Source of the DNA: Ramlibacter sp.
GTDB lineage: Bacteria > Pseudomonadota > Gammaproteobacteria > Burkholderiales > Burkholderiaceae_C
NCBI GenBank assembly: GCA_026785815.1
Contig: JAJAZH010000418.1
Coordinates: 1 to 6,972, forward strand
Direction of reading: 5' to 3'
Length of the DNA stretch: 6,972 nt
Both the position numbers and the translations under genes were made by a program. This document shows positions 1 through 5,077 of the stretch, piece after piece. Within the stretch, counting starts at the first letter, position 1. Every line of letters starts with the position of its first letter. The notes beneath the pieces were generated by a model that was not told where the DNA came from, did no database searches, and saw only the letters and a program-made list of their open reading frames with translations.

Positions 1-45
1 GTAGGACGCTGCCCACAAAGGCTGAAAGACCACTCCGATTCTCAC
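1..45 (-). CDS. possible 5' end of a gene leaving the window (unidentified)
   Basis: A GTG at 45-43 opens a frame that stays open to the window edge and reads VRIGVVFQPLWAASY. Its GTG overlaps the TGA of a seven-codon frame (65-42) as GTGA, the layout of translational coupling, and that short frame has a strong Shine-Dalgarno. The gene would follow the DUF3455 gene on the same strand. Only 15 codons are visible, no family can be recognised, and the open frame could be chance. Confidence is low. Confidence 0.25.
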   Translation of the reverse strand, partial: MRIGVVFQPLWAASY

Positions 46-65
46 CGAGCCGCGCGAAAGCCCAT
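42..65 (-). CDS. possible seven-codon leader ORF (MGFRAAR)
   Basis: An ATG at 65-63 sits 6 nt downstream of a near-perfect AAGGAGG and is followed after six more codons by TGA at 44-42. Such a good ribosome binding site in front of so short a frame suggests one of three things: a translated leader, a coupling device for the GTG at 45, or a real gene start broken by a frameshift or sequencing error. The sequence alone does not decide between them. Confidence 0.25.
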   Translation of the reverse strand: MGFRAAR

Positions 66-71
66 TCCCGG

Positions 72-78
72 CCTCCTT
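72..78 (-). promoter_or_regulatory. strong Shine-Dalgarno, AAGGAGG
   Basis: The minus strand reads AAGGAGG here, fully complementary to the anti-SD core, 6 nt before the ATG at 65. It lies 27 nt after the stop of the DUF3455 gene, so translation probably restarts here on the same transcript. Confidence 0.5.
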
Positions 79-105
79 GAAAGGGAAGACAAGAATTGGA
101 CGCAA

Positions 106-648
106 TTACATGGCGCGGTAGAAGATGTAGTCGGCTTGGTACTGCACGATCTGCCTGCTGCCGACGTTGGATGCGGCACTGGCGGCGGCCGGAGCGACGC
201 CGCCCCGGGTGGCGACGCGCTGGATGTCAGTGGTGCCTACCATCGCGCCGCTGCCCATGGCCGGGTTGGCTTTCACCAGCTGGAACGGGATGCTGCCCGC
301 CATGGCGGGAGAGACCGCCACCTGGGTGGCGGTGACCTTGGAGCCGTCCATGTTCTCCCAGGTGGCAGGCGGGCCGTCATAGCGGCCGACCTGGCGACCG
401 TTGCGGTCCATCAGGCGGGCATCCGGACCAACGAAGACCCATTCGAATTGGCCTGCCGTGTTGGCCTTGGCGCGGCATTCATAGGTGATTTCACCGGTGC
501 CCACGGTCTCCGTCAGCACCCGGTGTCCGGAGGGGACCTGCACCGCGCCAGGCAGGGCACTCTGGTTGTACGGGCTCATCATGGGGCTGCTGGCGCAGGC
601 GGCGAGCAAGGTGGCGACCGAGGCGGCGAGAACGGTACGAATCAGCAT
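106..648 (-). CDS. DUF3455-domain lipoprotein
   Basis: 180-residue predicted lipoprotein of unknown function. A positively charged start and hydrophobic stretch (residues 1-17) end in a lipobox Leu-Ala-Ala-Cys with Cys18 as lipidation site; Ala19 at +2 predicts outer-membrane sorting. Residues 31-177 match the DUF3455 pattern as I recall it: VPSGHRV near 38-44, ITYEC at 54-58, FEWVFVGPDARL at 68-79, a GPPATWENMDGS block at 92-103, IPFQLVKA at 120-127, DIQRVATRGGVAP at 141-153 and QADYIFYR at 171-178. It is the last clear gene of the cluster, 23 bp after the response regulator. The ATG at 648 is chosen because it gives a clean lipoprotein signal; its Shine-Dalgarno is weak. An in-frame GTG at 675-673 overlaps the regulator stop as GTGA and could be the true initiation point. 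The only cysteines in the protein from the ATG at 648 are 18 and 58. Confidence 0.85.
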   Translation of the reverse strand: MLIRTVLAASVATLLAACASSPMMSPYNQSALPGAVQVPSGHRVLTETVGTGEITYECRAKANTAGQFEWVFVGPDARLMDRNGRQVGRYDGPPATWENMDGSKVTATQVAVSPAMAGSIPFQLVKANPAMGSGAMVGTTDIQRVATRGGVAPAAASAASNVGSRQIVQYQADYIFYRAM

Positions 649-671
649 GGATTCGCATGTCGCCCCGGCTG

Positions 672-1466
672 TCACATTGCCCTGAATCGGTGCGAGTACA
701 ACCGGCTGACCGGCAGCTTCGCCTTGGCGCCGCGCAGTTGCAGGTGCAGTTTGCCGGCCTCGTCCCGGGTCACGGTGTCGATGGTCGCGGCTCGCACCAC
801 GGTTCCCCGGTGGACCTGCCAGAAATCCTGTGGATCGAGCTGCGGCATCAGCTCGCGCAGGGGGGTGCGCAGCAGGTATTCGCGGCTGGCGGTCAGCACT
901 CGCACATATTTGTCGGCCGCTTCGAGATACACGATCTCCTCGACCGGCACCATCCGGATGCTGCTGCCGACGCTGGCCTGAATCACCTTCAGGTAAGCCG
1001 CGCCGGGGGCCTGCACCAGCAAGCTGCGCAACTGGGCCAGCGTCGCTTCGACCGGGTTCGAGCCCTCGGCGCGCCGGGCCAGCACGTCCTGCACCCGGGC
1101 GACGGTCTTGAGCAGGCGAGCCGGCTGCACCGGCTTGACGATGTAGTCGACGGCCTGGGCATCGAAAGCCTGCGCCGCGTGCTGGTCGTAGGCGGTCACG
1201 AACACCAGCGCCGGAAACGGCTGGTGGTCCGGCCATTCGTCGGCCAGTTCGGCCGCGGCGTCGAGGCCGCTCTGGCCCGGCATTCGGATGTCGAAGAACA
1301 GCACGTCCGGCAGCAACGCCAGCGCTTGCATCACCGCCGAATTGCCATCGGCGACGGTCGCTGCGATCTGCAACTGTGGCCAGGCGCGAGCCAGTTCCTG
1401 CTGCAGCGACAGGGCCAGCAGCGGCTCGTCTTCGGCGATCAGCGCCCCGGGCGGCTTGCCGCTCAT
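672..1466 (-). CDS. LytTR-family response regulator
   Basis: 264-residue two-component response regulator of the LytR/AlgR class, a cytoplasmic DNA-binding transcription factor. The receiver domain (about 8-128) has the acidic pair Glu12/Asp13, phosphoacceptor Asp59 in FFDIRMPG, Thr91 and Lys111 in the VDYIVKP motif. A linker precedes the LytTR DNA-binding domain (about 157-262), marked by the IVYLEAADKYVRV segment (178-190), the FWQVHRGTVVRA block (215-226) and LPVSR (251-255). Its ATG overlaps the kinase stop as ATGA and has no good Shine-Dalgarno, so translation is probably coupled to the kinase. The kinase immediately upstream is the obvious partner. An upstream in-frame ATG at 1496 would add ten residues inside the kinase gene and is less likely. 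Targets are unknown; I saw no convincing pair of LytTR-type direct repeats in the divergent region at 4872-5077. Confidence 0.93.
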   Translation of the reverse strand: MSGKPPGALIAEDEPLLALSLQQELARAWPQLQIAATVADGNSAVMQALALLPDVLFFDIRMPGQSGLDAAAELADEWPDHQPFPALVFVTAYDQHAAQAFDAQAVDYIVKPVQPARLLKTVARVQDVLARRAEGSNPVEATLAQLRSLLVQAPGAAYLKVIQASVGSSIRMVPVEEIVYLEAADKYVRVLTASREYLLRTPLRELMPQLDPQDFWQVHRGTVVRAATIDTVTRDEAGKLHLQLRGAKAKLPVSRLYSHRFRAM

Positions 1467-2503
1467 GTCGCGATCGGCAGCCGGGTTGTGGCACAAACGC
1501 CTTTGCCGACGTCGGCCGTGAAGTCCAGCCCCGCGGCTGCCCCGTACAGTGTCGTCAGGCGCTCACGCACCTGGGTCAGGCCGAAGCCGCGACCGCTTGC
1601 CGGTGCTCCAGCGGTTCCGACGCCGGTGTCTGCCACCTGCAACACCAGCGAGTCGCCATCGCGCCGCGCGCTCACCGTGATGCGGCCGCCTTGCACTTTC
1701 GGCTCCAGGCCATGCTGGATGCTGTTCTCGACCAGCGGCTGCAGCAGCAGCGTGGGCACCCTTTGCTGCGCCAGCTCGGGCGGCAGCTCCAGCGTGTAGA
1801 CCAGTCGCGGCCCCATTCGCACCGCCATCAGCTCGAGGTAGTCGCCCAGCCGGTCGAACTCGGCCTGCAGCGTGTGGGTGCTCGCGCGGGATGCGCTCAG
1901 CGTCGCTCGCAGGTACGCGATCATGTGATCGAGCATCTGCTGCGCGCGCTGCGGGTCGGCGCCGATCAGCACCCGCAGGTTGGCCAGCGTGTTGAACAGC
2001 ATGTGCGGCTCGAGCTGGCTTTCCAGCAGCTTGAGCTGCGCTTCGCTCGCGTGGCGCCGGGCTTCTCCCATTTTGCGCTGCAGGTATGCGCTCTTGTTGA
2101 CGCTGTAGAAATAGAAGGACGCGGCAATTCCCGCCAGCACGGTGATCAGGACGTCGGCGCGCCATTGATTGACCGCGGGATCGGGCAGGTCCGGGAACAA
2201 GCCGAGGTACACGCACAGGGTGCGGGCCAGCCGCGTCCCGAGCAGATAACCCGCGGCGATGCCTCCCACGACCAGTCCCAGGCCGGCAAACCCCTGCGGC
2301 CATCCGGTTTCCGCACTCGACGGGAACAGGTGACGTCCCAGGTCGACGACCGCCCAGATGATCGTGCCGATGAACAACGAGAAGACCACGGGCGGGGCGT
2401 ACGGGCGCTCGGGCTGGAAGGCGTACTGGATGGCCGCGATCGCCAGGCAGAACGCCAGCACCTGCAGCAGGTGCCGCAGCTTGGCGAGCCAGTCGATCGC
2501 CAT
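1463..2503 (-). CDS. LytS-type membrane sensor histidine kinase
   Basis: 346-residue sensor kinase of the His_kinase/LytS family. The N-terminal half has about four membrane helices (roughly 9-29, 38-58, 72-90, 117-134) with short loops and no sizeable extracytoplasmic domain, so the stimulus is probably sensed in or at the membrane. A short coiled stretch (139-160) leads to the phosphoacceptor motif LEPHMLFNTLANL with His167. The ATPase domain shows the N-box LVENSIQHG (Asn260), ADTGVG (291-296) and RGFGLTQVRERL (305-316). The chosen ATG lies 4 bp after the stop of the 2TM gene; an upstream ATG at 2605 would lie inside that gene and give an implausible cysteine-rich leader. No strong Shine-Dalgarno is visible, consistent with coupling to the gene before it. 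The stop overlaps the regulator start. It should phosphorylate Asp59 of that regulator. The ligand is unknown. Confidence 0.92.
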   Translation of the reverse strand: MAIDWLAKLRHLLQVLAFCLAIAAIQYAFQPERPYAPPVVFSLFIGTIIWAVVDLGRHLFPSSAETGWPQGFAGLGLVVGGIAAGYLLGTRLARTLCVYLGLFPDLPDPAVNQWRADVLITVLAGIAASFYFYSVNKSAYLQRKMGEARRHASEAQLKLLESQLEPHMLFNTLANLRVLIGADPQRAQQMLDHMIAYLRATLSASRASTHTLQAEFDRLGDYLELMAVRMGPRLVYTLELPPELAQQRVPTLLLQPLVENSIQHGLEPKVQGGRITVSARRDGDSLVLQVADTGVGTAGAPASGRGFGLTQVRERLTTLYGAAAGLDFTADVGKGVCATTRLPIAT

Positions 2504-2507
2504 GCGC

Positions 2508-2807
2508 TCAACCGCCGCCGCGCTCGCGCTGCAGCTTTTCGCGCTCGTTGCGCACCATCCGCTCGCGCAGCCCACTGCCGGCGCCCAGCACGAACACGGC
2601 GACACCGTGCAGCGCCAGGCCCAGGCCCCAGCCGAGCAGCGGAGCCACCGACCAGCGCCGCGTGCCCAGCGCGTAATGCGAGATCGCGAACAGGAACAGG
2701 TTGACCGCCACGTACACCGCGGCGTGGGTGTACCAGCCCAGTTTGGCGCCGGCGCGCTTGCGCGCCAGTTGATCGATCTCTTCGGAGGAGAGGGGCTCTT
2801 GGGTCAT
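2508..2807 (-). CDS. 2TM-domain small membrane protein
   Basis: 99-residue protein that is essentially a single 2TM domain. A short polar N-terminus (1-20) carries KRAGAKLGWYTH, followed by helix one (about 24-44), a short turn with GTRRW, helix two (about 53-76) with the characteristic LLGWGLGLALHG, and a charged C-terminal helix (79-96). His28 and His67 are at positions usually occupied by His in this family, by recollection. The domain has no established biochemical role and is found both alone and attached to signalling proteins. Here it precedes the kinase by 4 bp, so co-expression and perhaps physical association with the kinase are reasonable inferences. It starts 12 bp after the hydrolase stop; its Shine-Dalgarno is weak. 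Confidence 0.85.
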   Translation of the reverse strand: MTQEPLSSEEIDQLARKRAGAKLGWYTHAAVYVAVNLFLFAISHYALGTRRWSVAPLLGWGLGLALHGVAVFVLGAGSGLRERMVRNEREKLQRERGGG

Positions 2808-2819
2808 GCGAAAGTCATT

Positions 2820-3848
2820 CTAGGGGAGCAGGTGCCTGGTGAAGAACGCGGCAATCTTGCGGTCCACCTCGGGCAGCACGTTGCGGTCGAAGCCCGGCGG
2901 ATCGTTCAGCAGCTCGCCTGCCGTCTTGCCGAGGACCGAAGCGGGCACCGGAGGCGACAGCAGGAAGCCATGGCCGGCGTCGGGCAGGTGCGCGATCCGC
3001 TCGCAGGGAGCGCAGGCCCGCAGGATCGGCTCGCTGTGGAAGCGGGGCGAAAGCCACCGGTCCTTGCCCGCCGTGACCAGTCCGAGCGGAACGCGCGGCG
3101 CGGCCAGGGACTCCGGGTCGAAGTCCGCCGCGGCGGGAACGCCCGCGACGATGGCGCGGATGCGCGGGTCGGAGTGGACCTGCCAGGTCGGGTCGTCGAA
3201 GCGCTGGCGAAGCACAGCCACCGCCACGTTTTTTTTCAGGCCGTCCAGCCAGCCGCCGGTCAGACGCGTGAACAGGCCGACGCAGGCGGGGAAATCCGCC
3301 TTGATGTGCGTCTCGCAATGCTTCAGGAACAGCCGCGGCGACCAGCGCCCTCCGGCGAGGCTGAGCGCCGTATGCCCACCGGCCGACATGCCGTACATGC
3401 CTACCCGGTCCAGTTCCAGCAGTGCAGCGAACCTCGGTGCAGCCGCCACCGCGTCGATGGCGCGGGACACTTCGGCAGGACGCTGTTTCCAGCTGTCCGG
3501 ACCCGGGCTGCCTGTGTCCCTGTAGTTGTCGCCCTTGTGCTCGGGCATGGCCACGACGAAGCCCTCGGACACCAGCACACGGGCAAGCGTGCTGTGGACC
3601 CAGGGCGCGCCGCCCGAGCCGTGTGAAATGACGACGAGGCGGCCGTTGCCGCGCACGGGCGGCCCCTGCGGTGCCAGCTGCATCGTGAAGGGTCCCCGCG
3701 TCACGGACTGGTCGGCTGCGCTCGAGGGGTAATACAGGGTGACGGGACCGTCTGTCCCGGCACCGGGCAGCTCGGCGAGCCCGACCCCCGCGAGTGCGGG
3801 CAAGGTCGCGAGTAAAGCCACCGCGAAGGCGAGAAGCTCTTTCTTCAT
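2820..3848 (-). CDS. secreted alpha/beta hydrolase, dienelactone-hydrolase-like
   Basis: 342-residue predicted periplasmic or secreted serine hydrolase. Residues 1-20 form a Sec signal peptide (KK, hydrophobic core, ALA cleavage before Gly21). The fold is marked by the oxyanion segment VISHGSGG (73-80), the nucleophile elbow GMSAGG with Ser155, a likely acid Asp263 in TAGKDRW, and His293 in DAGHGF. The C-terminal DPPGFDR...FFTRHL pattern resembles the predicted dienelactone hydrolase group (COG4188-like), which includes uncharacterised esterases. The substrate cannot be deduced; ester cleavage is likely. The ATG is supported by AAGGA six nt upstream (3855-3859). It lies between two membrane-protein genes, 11 bp after the DUF6622-like gene. 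A run of eight A residues on the coding strand (3236-3229, codons 205-207) is notable in so GC-rich a gene. Function is certain only at fold level. Confidence 0.88.
   Translation of the reverse strand: MKKELLAFAVALLATLPALAGVGLAELPGAGTDGPVTLYYPSSAADQSVTRGPFTMQLAPQGPPVRGNGRLVVISHGSGGAPWVHSTLARVLVSEGFVVAMPEHKGDNYRDTGSPGPDSWKQRPAEVSRAIDAVAAAPRFAALLELDRVGMYGMSAGGHTALSLAGGRWSPRLFLKHCETHIKADFPACVGLFTRLTGGWLDGLKKNVAVAVLRQRFDDPTWQVHSDPRIRAIVAGVPAAADFDPESLAAPRVPLGLVTAGKDRWLSPRFHSEPILRACAPCERIAHLPDAGHGFLLSPPVPASVLGKTAGELLNDPPGFDRNVLPEVDRKIAAFFTRHLLP
3229..3236 (-). repeat. A8 homopolymer within the hydrolase gene
   Basis: Eight consecutive T on the plus strand are A8 on the coding strand and encode Lys205, Lys206 and the start of Asn207. 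It is a candidate slippage site. Adding one A moves translation into a frame open to 2815, which would replace the region holding Asp263 and His293. Confidence 0.6.
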
Positions 3849-3854
3849 GGTGTT

Positions 3855-3859
3855 TCCTT
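3855..3859 (-). promoter_or_regulatory. Shine-Dalgarno of the secreted hydrolase
   Basis: AAGGA, inside a longer AAAGGAAA, lies six nt before the ATG at 3848. The longer motif touches the stop codon of the preceding gene. It fixes the start that gives a proper signal peptide, against a much longer upstream frame beginning at 4241. Confidence 0.75.
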
Positions 3860-4423
3860 TCAGGCGGTGAGAACGGGTGCGGAGGTGACGGCAGGCTGCC
3901 GGGCGAGGCGCAAGAGGCGCGCGGCCCGACCGATGAAGATGCCGCTGAACGCGCCGTAGATCGCGCCCACGAACAGCGTGTACTGGCTGTCGCGGGCCAG
4001 CGATGGTTGCATCGCGAGTTCCACATTGACGATGTACCTTGTCATGAAGATGCCGAGGATCAGCGCGAGCGGGACCCAGCTGCCGCGTAGCGTGAAGCGC
4101 CGCGTCGCAGCGGCGTACCGCGTGCCCGAAGGCGGCGGTAACGGTGCGATCAGCGCGAGCATCGCGGCGGCCGCGCCGGTCCACACCGCCAGCACTGCGC
4201 CGAACAGCGGCGCACTTGCGCAGGCGGTGGCCGTGCCCCAAAGGGAAAACAGGGTCATCGCGACCGGCATGAACGTTACGCGGCGCAAGGTGACGGTGCG
4301 GCCTCTCGCTTGGCTGAGGCCGAGCGTGACGAGGGCGGCCAGCAGGCCCCAGACCCAGAGGGGCGTGTTGGTGACGATGGAGCCGAGCATCTGCGGCCTG
4401 TTGGCGAGGATCTGGATCAGCAT
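3860..4423 (-). CDS. DUF6622-like integral membrane protein
   Basis: 187-residue membrane protein of unknown function. About five hydrophobic segments are visible (roughly 20-38, 48-66, 70-92, 114-133, 147-167), joined by short arginine-rich loops such as SQARGRTVTLRR (37-48). The TPLWVWGLLAALVTLGL stretch and overall plan resemble the DUF6622 family; that call is from memory. The ATG at 4423 has a strong AAGGAGA seven nt upstream. The first 11 codons look like a degenerate copy of the next 11: MLIQILANRPQ followed by MLGSIVTNTPL. The second copy would itself be the usual start of the family's first helix. The gene is 37 bp after the DUF2306 gene and 11 bp before the hydrolase, so probably co-transcribed. 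Confidence 0.72.
   Translation of the reverse strand: MLIQILANRPQMLGSIVTNTPLWVWGLLAALVTLGLSQARGRTVTLRRVTFMPVAMTLFSLWGTATACASAPLFGAVLAVWTGAAAAMLALIAPLPPPSGTRYAAATRRFTLRGSWVPLALILGIFMTRYIVNVELAMQPSLARDSQYTLFVGAIYGAFSGIFIGRAARLLRLARQPAVTSAPVLTA
4358..4423 (-). repeat. degenerate 33-bp tandem duplication at a gene start
   Basis: The first 33 bp of the DUF6622-like gene (4423-4391) and the following 33 bp (4390-4358) align without gaps at about 21 of 33 positions by eye. Both begin ATGCT and share ATC, CCAACA and a Pro codon at equal spacing. It could be an old in-frame duplication or chance similarity of two hydrophobic starts. Confidence 0.35.
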
Positions 4424-4430
4424 GGTGGTG

Positions 4431-4437
4431 TCTCCTT
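4431..4437 (-). promoter_or_regulatory. Shine-Dalgarno of the DUF6622-like gene
   Basis: AAGGAGA lies seven nt before the ATG at 4423. It supports the first ATG over the in-frame ATG at 4390, whose upstream sequence has no comparable motif. Confidence 0.75.
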
Positions 4438-4460
4438 GGATGAAGGTTGCGGGGAAGCCT

Positions 4461-4871
4461 TCACAGCAGGCCCAGCTGCGACCAGAGCAGTTGCCCGAGA
4501 TAGCGTTGCGGCAGCAGGCTCAAGCCGCCGGCCACCACGCAGGCCCCGATGTAGAGCGACAGCATGGCCTGGCGGTGGCGGGCGATGTTGCCTTTGGCCA
4601 GGGCGTAGAAGGCGCCGACCAGACCCAGCAACGTCACTGGCACCAGCAGGTGGATCGGGGTGTAGCCCGCGAGGTTGGGCAGGCCGAAGTCGCGGATGAA
4701 GATCGCGGAGACGGCGGTCACGATCATCAGCGTCACCCAGGCGTAGCCGAATGCGCGATGCAGCCGCGGCCGCTGCGCGCGGCCTTTGCGGGCCCAGAGT
4801 GCGACTGGGCCGACCAGGACGGCGCCGATGGCGGCGCTCATGTGGACGGCGATAAGGGGCGTGAGTTGCAT
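4461..4871 (-). CDS. DUF2306 membrane protein
   Basis: 136-residue integral membrane protein with about four hydrophobic segments (roughly 5-26, 40-59, 72-92, 103-120). It shows the DUF2306 pattern: His10 in the first helix, the KGRAQRPRLHRAFGYAWV segment (29-46, His38), a Met/Ser-rich second helix, IHLL (73-76, His74), ARHRQAM (97-103, His99) and a terminal GGLSLLPQRYLG (114-125). The biochemical function of the family is unestablished. The four His on or near membrane helices could bind a metal or heme, but that is speculation. The ATG at 4871 is chosen for its CAGGAG five nt upstream; a longer frame from 5012 would add an arginine- and proline-rich leader across the divergent region. It is the first gene of the minus-strand cluster. 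Confidence 0.82.
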   Translation of the reverse strand: MQLTPLIAVHMSAAIGAVLVGPVALWARKGRAQRPRLHRAFGYAWVTLMIVTAVSAIFIRDFGLPNLAGYTPIHLLVPVTLLGLVGAFYALAKGNIARHRQAMLSLYIGACVVAGGLSLLPQRYLGQLLWSQLGLL

Positions 4872-4876
4872 GCGGG

Positions 4877-4882
4877 CTCCTG
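4877..4882 (-). promoter_or_regulatory. Shine-Dalgarno of the DUF2306 gene
   Basis: CAGGAG on the minus strand, five nt before the ATG at 4871. It decides the start against the longer frame beginning at 5012. Confidence 0.7.
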
Positions 4883-5049
4883 GGTTTCGGCTGGCGATGG
4901 CGAGACAGTAGCCAGCAGGCGCGGGTGCGGATAGCCCGATCGGACGAAACGCCGGAAAGCGGGAGCCAGATGCGTTGGGCGAGCGCGGGATTCGGATGAG
5001 GCGACGGCGCATTGCGATCAGTCGCCGCCGGGCCGGCGCTGGCGGCAGC

Positions 5050-5055
5050 GATAAT
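5050..5055 (+). promoter_or_regulatory. possible -10 element of uppP
   Basis: GATAAT differs from TATAAT at one position and is one of very few AT-rich hexamers here. It would place transcription start near 5062, just before the Shine-Dalgarno, giving a leader of about 16 nt. There is no recognisable -35 at the normal distance, so the call is weak. Confidence 0.3.
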
Positions 5056-5066
5056 TCGCGTCTTTC

Positions 5067-5072
5067 AAGGAG
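5067..5072 (+). promoter_or_regulatory. Shine-Dalgarno of uppP
   Basis: AAGGAG ends five nt before the GTG at 5078. It is the main reason for choosing GTG as start and not the in-frame ATG at 5012. Confidence 0.85.
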
Positions 5073-5077
5073 CGCGT

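Larger units (their letters stand above)
4872..5077. other. divergent intergenic region between the minus-strand cluster and uppP
   Basis: This 206-bp region must carry the promoters for uppP and, if the seven minus-strand genes are one operon, for that operon. A possible uppP -10 is listed separately. I see no convincing sigma70 promoter toward the minus strand. An inverted repeat, GGCGAC at 5000-5005 and GTCGCC at 5021-5026 with 15 nt between, lies upstream of uppP and could be an operator or chance in GC-rich DNA. No clear pair of LytTR-type direct repeats was found. Confidence 0.6.

Noticed and set aside
136..981. Long plus-strand open frame opposite the lipoprotein and regulator genes
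   Set aside because: It runs antisense to two clear genes, has no recognisable domain and a biased composition typical of GC-rich shadow frames.
657..1799. 380-residue plus-strand open frame opposite the kinase/regulator genes
   Set aside because: Antisense to well-supported LytTR and kinase domains; rich in Arg, Gln and His with no fold signal.
1376..2704. 442-residue plus-strand open frame
   Set aside because: Antisense shadow across the regulator, kinase and 2TM genes; no Shine-Dalgarno or family match.
2358..3626. 422-residue plus-strand open frame
   Set aside because: Antisense to kinase, 2TM and hydrolase genes, with shadow-like composition.
4441..4463. TGAAGG/CCTTCA inverted repeat after the DUF2306 gene
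   Set aside because: Only six bp with an 11-nt loop, overlaps the stop codon and has no T-run, so not a credible terminator.
3978..4934. Plus-strand open frame opposite the two membrane-protein genes
   Set aside because: Both minus-strand genes have strong Shine-Dalgarno sites and family patterns; this frame has neither.
4872..5012. Extended N-terminus for the DUF2306 gene
   Set aside because: The extension is Arg/Pro-rich and unlike the family; the internal ATG at 4871 has a good Shine-Dalgarno and begins the first helix.
5012..5077. Upstream ATG start for uppP
   Set aside because: No Shine-Dalgarno, lies upstream of the likely -10, and adds 22 residues unlike family N-termini; GTG 5078 has AAGGAG at ideal spacing.
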